Part shown: one piece after another, positions 1 to 6,095 of the stretch
How positions within the stretch are numbered: position 1 is the first letter of the stretch
Layout of the letters: each line of letters opens with the position of its first letter
DNA from: an uncultured Clostridia bacterium
GTDB taxonomy: Bacteria > Bacillota > Clostridia > Christensenellales > Borkfalkiaceae
DNA length: 8,146 nucleotides
Reading direction: 5' to 3'
NCBI GenBank assembly: GCA_947629875.1
Contig: CANRFK010000059.1
Location: forward strand, 1-8,146
Position numbers and translations under genes: made by a program
The notes under the pieces: model-generated
What the model saw: the letters and a program-made list of their open reading frames with translations, nothing else
Told to the model about the DNA's origin: nothing
The model's database searches: none

Positions 1-477
1 CCCTGCCCCTGCGGCAACTACGGCTCCAAGGACAAGGTGTGCACCTGCACCCCGGGAGAAATTCGCGCCTACCGCAGAAAAATTTCGGGCCCCCTCCTCG
101 ACCGCATCGACCTTCAAGTGGAAGTGGACAACGTGACGTACGACGATCTCACGGCGCCCGGCATGAGCGAGAGCTCGGCGGACGTCAAGGCGCGCGTCGA
201 AGTCGTCCGCGCCGTCCAGCGCAACCGCTTCGCGGGGGACGGCATCACCACCAATGCGGAGATGGGGGAGCGCGAGATCGCCCGCTACTGCACCCTCGAC
301 GCAGAGGGGGATAAAATTCTGCGCGCGGCGTTTGAGCGGATGAACCTCTCGGCGCGGGCGCGCGGCCGCATCATCAAGGTGGCGCGCACCATTGCCGACC
401 TCGATGCGAGCGAATACATTCAGCCCAAGCACGTGTTTGAGGCGGTCTCCTACCGTCTCTTCGATAAATTGGGGTAA
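1..477 (+). CDS. yifB: YifB/ComM-family Mg-chelatase-like AAA+ ATPase, C-terminal part (5' end outside window)
   Basis: The last 158 codons of an ATPase family whose members are usually about 500 residues. The fragment opens with PCPCGNYG, followed by a second cysteine pair (VCTCTPGE). This is the family's Cys-rich loop with four cysteines at codons 2, 4, 14 and 16 of the window. Next comes the SGPLLDRIDL motif, which in AAA+ proteins of this group carries the arginine finger and sensor region. The C-terminal helical Mg_chelatase_C domain follows, with NLSARARGRIIKVARTIADL and a terminal SYRLFDKLG. In naturally transformable Gram-negative bacteria the homologue ComM is a branch-migration helicase that helps integrate incoming DNA; its role in Firmicutes is less clear. 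Only 3 bases separate its stop from dprA, a recurrent linkage that supports a recombination or competence role. The Walker A and B motifs lie outside the window, so catalytic competence cannot be judged. Confidence 0.93.
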   Translation, partial: PCPCGNYGSKDKVCTCTPGEIRAYRRKISGPLLDRIDLQVEVDNVTYDDLTAPGMSESSADVKARVEVVRAVQRNRFAGDGITTNAEMGEREIARYCTLDAEGDKILRAAFERMNLSARARGRIIKVARTIADLDASEYIQPKHVFEAVSYRLFDKLG

Positions 478-480
478 GGT

Positions 481-1515
481 ATGCGATATTCGGAGGCAGA
501 AGCGGCATATCTATGGCTGTGTGCCTGTACGAAGCTCGATGAGCGCACACGCATTTCCGTTTTGAGAGAGGCGCGCGATCCCGCCGCGCTCTTTCACGGC
601 TTTCCCGTGCCGGGCACAGAGAAGAGAGACCGCCGCGGCGAGGCGGAGAAGTTTCTTTCCTCCCTCGAAAAGAAGGGCTATTTCGCCCTCACCCTGCTCT
701 CCGGGGACTACCCCGAAAACCTGAAAAACATTCCCGATCCGCCCCTCGTTTTGTACGGGGCGGGAAGAAGAGAACTTCTTAAATCGCGCAAATTCTGCAT
801 CGTCGGCTCCCGCCGTGCGCCCGCAGGCGCCATTGCGGCGGGAAAACGCATGGCGGAGGAAATTTCCCGTCATTTCGCGATCGTCACGGGACTCGCCGAG
901 GGCGGCGACAGCGCCGCCATTGCGGGGGCTCTTCCGGGCGGAAACCTCATCTGCGTGCTCCCCTGCGGGCTGGATGGTTGCTATCCCGCCGCGCATGCCT
1001 CCCTCAAAGAGCGCGTGAAAAAAGCGGGTCTGCTCCTCTCCGAGTATCTTCCCGAAGAGGGCGCCACCAAATATGCCTTCTACGCGCGCAACCGCATTCT
1101 TGCGGGGCTCTCGGACGGCGTGCTCGTGCTTTCCGCGGGCAAGAGGAGCGGAGCGCTCATCACGGCAAACCGCGCCGCCGAGTACGGGCGGGACGTGTTC
1201 GCACTTCCCTATGGGCTGGGCGTCGAGCAGGGCGAGGGGTGCAACGAGCTCATCAAGAAGGGCGCATTTCTCACGACGGACGCAGAGGACATCCTCTCGC
1301 TGTACGGGTTCGGGGGAGAGAGCCGCGCCGAGATGCAGTTCACCGGGGAGGAGGCGCGCGTTTTGGCCGTTCTCAAAGAGAAGGGCGAAGCGCATCTTGC
1401 GGAACTTGCCGAAGCGCTGCAAATGCGCGTCTTCGAAGTCACAGCCATCCTGTCTGCGCTCGAGATCAAGGGCGCGGCGGCAAAAGCCGGCGGCAACCGC
1501 TATATAGCGGTATGA
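481..1515 (+). CDS. dprA: DNA-processing protein DprA (Smf), with altered motif residues
   Basis: A 344-residue protein, normal length for DprA, which binds single-stranded DNA and loads RecA on it during transformation. Residues about 60-275 form the Rossmann-like core: GSRRAP (G109-S110-R111), VTGLAEGGD (135-143), VLPCGLDGCYP, LLLSEYLP, ARNRILAGLS (R203-N204-R205), the RSGALIT segment around S223-G224, and GCNELIKKGA. Residues about 283-344 match the DprA winged-helix tail. Three positions deviate from the usual family pattern as I remember it. The loop normally written SGLA(K/R)GIDxxAH has E140 for the basic residue, G142 for Ile and I147 for His, and the usual VPG is LPY (Y244). The start is ATG 481, 3 bases after the upstream stop, behind a purine-rich GGGGTAAGG that overlaps that stop, so translation is probably coupled. 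Family membership is clear; the deviations leave exact DNA-binding behaviour open. Confidence 0.94.
   Translation: MRYSEAEAAYLWLCACTKLDERTRISVLREARDPAALFHGFPVPGTEKRDRRGEAEKFLSSLEKKGYFALTLLSGDYPENLKNIPDPPLVLYGAGRRELLKSRKFCIVGSRRAPAGAIAAGKRMAEEISRHFAIVTGLAEGGDSAAIAGALPGGNLICVLPCGLDGCYPAAHASLKERVKKAGLLLSEYLPEEGATKYAFYARNRILAGLSDGVLVLSAGKRSGALITANRAAEYGRDVFALPYGLGVEQGEGCNELIKKGAFLTTDAEDILSLYGFGGESRAEMQFTGEEARVLAVLKEKGEAHLAELAEALQMRVFEVTAILSALEIKGAAAKAGGNRYIAV
1496..1511. repeat. 16-bp perfect palindrome at the dprA 3' end
   Basis: ACCGCTATATAGCGGT reads identically on both strands. It lies in the last codons of dprA, just before its TGA and about 38 bases before the topA start. It could act as a dyad operator or as a small RNA hairpin (5-6 bp stem), but no U-tract follows, so it does not look like an intrinsic terminator. 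It may also be a by-product of coding for the terminal Arg-Tyr-Ile-Ala-Val. The palindrome itself is certain; a function is not. Confidence 0.4.
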
Positions 1516-1548
1516 ATACAAAAAATCAGGAACAATTAAGGAGTCGCA

Positions 1549-3753
1549 ATGGATCTCATTATCGTTGAATCACCTTCCAAAGCAAAAACCATCTCGAAAT
1601 ACCTCAAGGGAAAATACCGCGTCGATGCGTCGGGCGGGCACATCCGCGACCTGCCGCAGACCAAGCTCGGCGTCGCCATCGAAAAGAACTACGAGCCCAA
1701 ATACGTCACTTCCCCCGGGAAGGAGGAAGTCATAAGGCGCCTCACGGAGGAGGCGCGGCGCGCGGGCCGAGTGTATCTTGCGACCGACCCCGACCGCGAG
1801 GGCGAGGCCATCTCGTGGCATTTGCAGACGGTGTTGGGGCTTCCCGACGGCGAGAACCGCATCGAATTCAACGAAATTTCCCCCAAGGCGGTGGAGCGCG
1901 CCCTCGCGCACCCGCGCAGGATCAACTATAACCTCGTGGACGCCCAACAGGCGCGCCGCGTTTTGGATCGCCTCGTGGGCTACAAGCTCTCGCCCTTTTT
2001 GAACAACAAGATCCGCAACGGCCTCTCCGCGGGCAGGGTGCAATCGGTCGCCCTGCGGCTCGTCGTCGAGCGCGAGCGGGAGATCGAGGCGTTCAAACCC
2101 GAAGAATTCTGGACGATCGCGGCGGACATGCAGGATGTGGGGAAGCTTTATGCGCCCTTCAAGGCCGTGCTCGAAAAGAGGGACGGCAAGAAGCTGAAGA
2201 TCGAGAACAAGGCGCAGGCCGATGAAGCCCTCGCCGTGCTCAAAAGCGGGCAATTTTTCGTCACCTCCGTCAAAAAGACGGTCGTCAAGACGCACGCCCC
2301 CGCGCCGTTCACCACGTCCACCCTTCAACAGGAGGCCTCCAACAAGTTGGGACTCTCCGCCCCCGAGACCATGCTCATGGCGCAGCACCTCTATGAGGGC
2401 ATGGACCTCGAAGGGGAGGGGCATGTCGCATTTGTGACGTACATCAGAACGGATTCCACGCGCGTCTCGGAGGATGCGCAAAAGGCGGCGCGGGAGTTCA
2501 TCGCCCGCGAATACGGCGAAGAATACGTGCCCGCAAAGCCCAACTTCTACGCGTCCAAGAAGGGCGCGCAGGATGCGCACGAGGCCATCCGTCCCATCGA
2601 CCTCGCCCGCACGCCCGAGTCGGTGAAAAAGCTCCTCGACAGGAAGCACTTCAACATCTACAAACTCATCTACGACCGCTTTATCGCCTCGCAGATGGCA
2701 GAGGCGCAGTACGATTCCATGCAGGTGGAGATCGCCTGCCAAGATCTCGGCTTGAAGGCGAGCGGCAGGGCGCTCAAATTTGCAGGCTTCACCGCGGCGT
2801 ACACCGAGACCAGAAAGGAGGATGAGGACGAAGAGAAGGGGCTCCTTCCGCCCGTCAAGGAGGGGGAAGAGCTCATCGCGTCGGGCATCAAGGGCGAGCA
2901 AAAGTTCACCAAGCCACCCGTCCGCTACACCGATGCCTCCCTCGTCAAGGCGATGGAGGATAAGGGCATCGGCAGACCGTCCACCTACGCCTCCATCATC
3001 TCGGTTCTCTCCAAGCGCAAGTACATCGAGAAAGAGGGCAAGGCGATGAAGCCCACCGAGATCGCCTACCGCATCACGGATATCCTCGTAAGATACTTCC
3101 CCGACGTCATGGACGTCGGCTTCACGGCGGACATGGAGGAAAAACTCGATGAGATCGAAGAGGGCGGCAAGGATTGGCGCTCCATCATCGGCGCGTTCTA
3201 TCCCTCCTTTGAGGAACGCCTGCGCTTTGCGGGCACCGACGGCGACGAGATCACCGATATCCCCTGCAAGAAGTGCGGCCGCCCCATGGTGCGCAAGATG
3301 GGCAAATACGGGAGCTATCTCGCCTGCACGGGCTATCCCGCCTGTTCCAACATCGTCAGCGAGGCGGAGGCGGAAGTCTCGGAGACTCCCTGCCCCAAGT
3401 GCGGCGCGATGATGGTGATAAAGAGCGGCAGGTTCGGCAAATTCCTCGCCTGCCCCAACTATCCCACCTGCAAATCCACGCTTCCCTTCGGCGAGAAGCG
3501 TCCCGAAAAGGAGGAGGGCATCTGCCCCCAGTGCGGCAAGCCCACCTTGCGGCTCCGCACGCGCACGGGCAAGACCTTCTTCGGGTGCAGCGGGTATCCT
3601 TCCTGCGATTTCAAGAGCTGGGATATGCCCACGGGGGAGAAATGCCCCAAGTGCGGCGGCGCCATCGTCAAAACGGTGCGCGGCACGGTGCGCTGTTCCA
3701 ACAAGGACTGTTCGTACAGGGCGCCCAAGGAAAAGACGCCTGCGCATGATTGA
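1549..3753 (+). CDS. topA: Type IA DNA topoisomerase I
   Basis: A 734-residue topoisomerase I that relaxes negative supercoils by cutting one strand through a 5'-phosphotyrosine link. The N-terminal Toprim domain is intact: E7 in IVESPSKAKTI, then D80, D82 and E84 in ATDPDREGEAISWHL, the metal-binding acidic residues. The catalytic tyrosine is Y298 in VTYIRTDSTRVS. DAHEAIRP and GIGRPSTYASII are further family motifs. The tail holds four zinc-ribbon modules starting at cysteine pairs C573/C576, C615/C618, C659/C662 and C699/C702, each with a second cysteine pair, for example LACTGYPAC. The start ATG 1549 has a strong Shine-Dalgarno TAAGGAG at 1537-1543, five bases upstream. A 33-base, locally AT-rich gap separates it from dprA, and its end overlaps trmFO. 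All key residues are present and nothing suggests damage. Confidence 0.98.
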   Translation: MDLIIVESPSKAKTISKYLKGKYRVDASGGHIRDLPQTKLGVAIEKNYEPKYVTSPGKEEVIRRLTEEARRAGRVYLATDPDREGEAISWHLQTVLGLPDGENRIEFNEISPKAVERALAHPRRINYNLVDAQQARRVLDRLVGYKLSPFLNNKIRNGLSAGRVQSVALRLVVEREREIEAFKPEEFWTIAADMQDVGKLYAPFKAVLEKRDGKKLKIENKAQADEALAVLKSGQFFVTSVKKTVVKTHAPAPFTTSTLQQEASNKLGLSAPETMLMAQHLYEGMDLEGEGHVAFVTYIRTDSTRVSEDAQKAAREFIAREYGEEYVPAKPNFYASKKGAQDAHEAIRPIDLARTPESVKKLLDRKHFNIYKLIYDRFIASQMAEAQYDSMQVEIACQDLGLKASGRALKFAGFTAAYTETRKEDEDEEKGLLPPVKEGEELIASGIKGEQKFTKPPVRYTDASLVKAMEDKGIGRPSTYASIISVLSKRKYIEKEGKAMKPTEIAYRITDILVRYFPDVMDVGFTADMEEKLDEIEEGGKDWRSIIGAFYPSFEERLRFAGTDGDEITDIPCKKCGRPMVRKMGKYGSYLACTGYPACSNIVSEAEAEVSETPCPKCGAMMVIKSGRFGKFLACPNYPTCKSTLPFGEKRPEKEEGICPQCGKPTLRLRTRTGKTFFGCSGYPSCDFKSWDMPTGEKCPKCGGAIVKTVRGTVRCSNKDCSYRAPKEKTPAHD

Positions 3754-5038
3754 GGTCATCGGGGCGGGGCTCGCGGGGAGCGAGGCCGCCCATTTTCTCG
3801 CGGAGCACGGCGTAGAGGTCGCGCTCGTCGAGATGAAACCAAAAAAATTCACGCCCGCCCATAAAAACCCCGATTTTTGCGAACTCGTCTGCTCCAATTC
3901 GTTGAAGAGCGACGATGTGTTCGGGAATGCGTGCGGGCTTTTGAAAGAGGAGATGAGGCGGCTCGGCTCCGTCACCATGGCGGCGGCGGAAGCCGCGCGT
4001 GTGCCCGCGGGCGGCGCGCTCGCCGTCGAGCGGGAGAAATTCGCGGCGTACGTCACAGAAAAACTGCGCTCCCACCCCAATATCGCAGTTGTCGGGCGGG
4101 AGCAGACCGAACTTCCCTCGCGCGGCATTGTGGCAACGGGGCCGCTCACATCCGATGCGCTCTCCTCGGCAATTTCGCAAAAATACGGTAACGCTCTCTG
4201 CTTTTACGATGCCTCCGCGCCCATCGTGTCGGCGGAGAGCGTCGATTTTTCCAAGACTTTTACAGAGGATCGCTACGGCAAAGGCACGGGGGACTACGTC
4301 AACTGCCCCCTCACGCGGGAGGAGTACGAAGTTTTCGTGCAGGCTCTCGTCACGGCCGAGCGGGCAAATTTGCACGAATTTGAAAAGGGGGAGATCTTCG
4401 AGGGGTGCATGCCCGTCGAAGTGATGGCGTCGCGGGGGAGAGATACCCTCCGCTTCGGCACCTTCAAGCCCGTGGGGCTCACCTTGAAGGACGGCACCCG
4501 CCCCTACGCCGTGCTGCAACTGCGCAAGGAGAACGCGGCGGGTACGAGTTTGGGGCTCGTCGGCTGCCAGACCAACTTGAAATTTCCCGAACAAAAGCGG
4601 GTGTTCGGTATGATCCCCGCTCTCGCGCATGCCGAGTTTGAACGCTACGGCGTCATGCACCGCAATACCTACCTGCGCTCGCCGCAAATTCTGAATGCCG
4701 ATTTTTCCGCAAAAACCGACCCTATGTTGTTCTTTTCGGGGCAGATGACGGGCGTCGAGGGGTATGTGGAGAGCGCCGCGAGCGGTCTTCTTGCGGGCAT
4801 CCACCTTTGGAGAAAGCTGAACGGGAAGGAGCCCGTCGTTCCCCCCGATACCACGGTGATGGGCGCACTGTCCCGCTACATTGCAACGCCGAACACCGAT
4901 TTTCAGCCCATGAACGCCAACTACGGCATCCTCGCGGGCGGGTTTGAGGCCGTGCGCGATAAAAAGGAGCGGCGGCGCCTCCTCGCCGCGCGTTCGCTGG
5001 AAGAGATTGAAGCATACAAAAAGGCGCTTTCACTTTAA
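3746..5038 (+). CDS. trmFO: Methylenetetrahydrofolate-tRNA-(uracil-5-)-methyltransferase TrmFO
   Basis: A 430-residue flavoprotein of the family that makes 5-methyluridine at tRNA position 54 (T-loop), using methylenetetrahydrofolate as carbon donor and FAD as reductant. The N-terminus has the dinucleotide-binding GAGLAGSEAA (from G6) ending in an acidic residue (VEMKP). ELVCSNSLKS carries C49 and IFEGCMPVEVMA carries C221, matching the two conserved cysteines of the family, the second of which corresponds to the catalytic Cys. Other family blocks are RFGTFKPVGL, NLKFPEQKRVFGMIPAL, YGVMHRNTYLRSPQILN, FFSGQMTGVEGYVESAASG and FQPMNANYGIL. The ATG lies inside the last codons of topA (8-nt overlap, different frame), which implies translational coupling. 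No separate Shine-Dalgarno is obvious beyond purine-rich topA sequence. The TAA stop is shared with the Shine-Dalgarno of the next gene. Length and motifs are normal. Confidence 0.97.
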   Translation: MIEVIGAGLAGSEAAHFLAEHGVEVALVEMKPKKFTPAHKNPDFCELVCSNSLKSDDVFGNACGLLKEEMRRLGSVTMAAAEAARVPAGGALAVEREKFAAYVTEKLRSHPNIAVVGREQTELPSRGIVATGPLTSDALSSAISQKYGNALCFYDASAPIVSAESVDFSKTFTEDRYGKGTGDYVNCPLTREEYEVFVQALVTAERANLHEFEKGEIFEGCMPVEVMASRGRDTLRFGTFKPVGLTLKDGTRPYAVLQLRKENAAGTSLGLVGCQTNLKFPEQKRVFGMIPALAHAEFERYGVMHRNTYLRSPQILNADFSAKTDPMLFFSGQMTGVEGYVESAASGLLAGIHLWRKLNGKEPVVPPDTTVMGALSRYIATPNTDFQPMNANYGILAGGFEAVRDKKERRRLLAARSLEEIEAYKKALSL

Positions 5039-5046
5039 GGAGAAGT

Positions 5047-5835
5047 ATGGACGCCGAAGGTTTGTTTTTACGCGGAAAGGCACTCGCCCAACTGAAAAAG
5101 TACAAAAGGGCGGCAAAGTGCTACCTCCGCGCGGCGAAGAAGGGGCACGCGGCGGCGCAATGTCGTCTCGGCTATTGCTATTATTACGGTCACGGCGTGC
5201 CGCAGGACTACGAACAGGCAGTGGAATGGTATACAAGATCCGCGGAGCAGGGGGACACGGACGGGCAGTTCAGTCTCGGCGTATGCTATGCGCACGGCGA
5301 GGGCGTTCCGCGGGACTATGAACAGGCGGTAAAATGGTATACGAGATCCGCGGAGCAGGGGCACGCGGCGGCACAGCGCAAACTCGGAACGTGCTATTAC
5401 TACGGCAAAGGCGTTCCGCAGGACTATGAAAAAGCGGTGGAATATTACACGAAAGCCGCGGAGCGGGGAGACCTCCAGGCACAGAGCTGTCTCGCCGATT
5501 GCTATCAATCGGGTACGGGCGTCCCGCAGGACAAGGAGAAGGCGGTAGAGCTCTATCGCGGCGCGGCGGAGCAGGGGCAAGCGTCGGCACAGCTCGGGCT
5601 CGGGTTTTGCTATTGTCACGGCGAGGGCGTGCCGCAGGACAAGGAGAAGGCGGCGGAATGGTTCAGAAAAGCCGCAGAAAAGGGGAATGCCGACGCGCAA
5701 TACAACCTCGGTCTATGCTATGCAAAGGCTTTTGGGGTGGAGCGGAATGCGCAAATGGCGTTGGAATGGTTCAAAAAAGCGGCGGCGCACGGCAACGAGA
5801 GTGCGCAGGAGGTCCTGAAAAAACTCGGCCGTTGA
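5047..5835 (+). CDS. Sel1-like repeat protein SLR1 (six repeats, cytoplasmic)
   Basis: 262 residues built almost entirely of Sel1-like repeats, TPR-related helical hairpins that stack into a solenoid and bind other proteins. Visible architecture: an N-terminal helical half-unit (1-34), six uninterrupted 36-residue repeats (35-250) and a 12-residue C-terminal cap ending KKLGR. The consensus is AxAQxxLGxCYxxGxGVPQD, then YEKAVEWYxKAAEQG. Every repeat has Cys before the Tyr of helix A (GYCY, GVCY, GTCY, ADCY, GFCY, GLCY). There is no signal peptide or membrane segment, so it should be cytoplasmic, unlike the many secreted SLR proteins of proteobacteria. The start ATG 5047 follows AAGGAG (5037-5042), which includes the last two bases of the trmFO TAA stop, so it looks fully integrated in the operon. 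Repeats 1 and 2 are nearly identical in DNA, which suggests recent internal duplication. The partner is unknown; catalytic function is unlikely. Confidence 0.9.
   Translation: MDAEGLFLRGKALAQLKKYKRAAKCYLRAAKKGHAAAQCRLGYCYYYGHGVPQDYEQAVEWYTRSAEQGDTDGQFSLGVCYAHGEGVPRDYEQAVKWYTRSAEQGHAAAQRKLGTCYYYGKGVPQDYEKAVEYYTKAAERGDLQAQSCLADCYQSGTGVPQDKEKAVELYRGAAEQGQASAQLGLGFCYCHGEGVPQDKEKAAEWFRKAAEKGNADAQYNLGLCYAKAFGVERNAQMALEWFKKAAAHGNESAQEVLKKLGR
5195..5361 (+). repeat. Near-identical direct repeats inside SLR1, 108-nt period
   Basis: Bases 5195-5253 and 5303-5361 match at 52 of 59 positions by my count, with an offset of exactly 108 nt (36 codons). Third-repeat DNA starting near 5411 is also similar but more diverged. 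The short string GCGGAGCAGGG recurs in several repeats of SLR1, the remnant, SLR2 and SLR3. These tracts are natural substrates for slippage or unequal recombination that adds or removes whole repeats without changing the frame. Confidence 0.75.
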
Positions 5836-6095
5836 GAAAGCGCCGCCGCGCAGTTTAATCTCGCAATCGCTATTGTAGCGGTCAAGGTGTACCGAAAGAT
5901 TACGAAAAAGCGGTAGAGTGGTACACAAAAGCCGCGAAACAAGGGGTAGCACGAGCACAGTTCTATCTTGGCCATTCCTATGAATCTGGCCAAGGCGTAT
6001 CGAAGGATATAGCAAAGGCAGTCGAATGGTACAAAAAGGCGGCGGAGCAGGGAAACGAAAAAGCGAAGGAAGCCCTGAAAGAACTCGGCTACTGA
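5836..6095 (+). pseudogene. Remnant of a Sel1-like repeat gene (two repeats, frameshifted, no start)
   Basis: Immediately after the SLR1 stop, and in the same frame, the DNA reads ESAAAQFNLA. The repeat then continues in another frame as RYCSGQGVPKDYEKAVEWY. One missing A near 5863-5867 (GCAATCGC where GCAAATCGC would be needed) restores a continuous product. Corrected, it holds two full 36-residue repeats and the same 12-residue C-terminal cap as SLR1 and SLR2 (EKAKEALKELGY, stop at 6093-6095). The frame that encodes most of it opens after a TAA at 5856-5858 and contains no ATG, GTG or TTG, and no Shine-Dalgarno is seen, so independent translation is unlikely. The middle (5881-6000) is about 48% G+C by my count, against about 63% in a comparable stretch of SLR2. 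It is probably the 3' end of a formerly complete SLR gene, left after deletion. A sequencing error could explain the frameshift but not the missing 5' end. Confidence 0.82.

Noticed and set aside
511..1521. Long minus-strand open frame opposite dprA (336 codons)
   Set aside because: It mirrors dprA codon structure, has no family motif, and the + strand product is clearly DprA.
3265..3720. Four zinc-ribbon units at the topA end as a possible fused extra gene
   Set aside because: Multiple C-terminal zinc ribbons are normal for bacterial topoisomerase I, and the frame is continuous from ATG 1549.
1570..4149. Very long open frame on the minus strand (859 codons) opposite topA and trmFO
   Set aside because: It lies antisense to two fully motif-complete genes, crosses their boundary, and has a composition typical of a GC-rich antisense shadow. 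No recognisable domain is seen.
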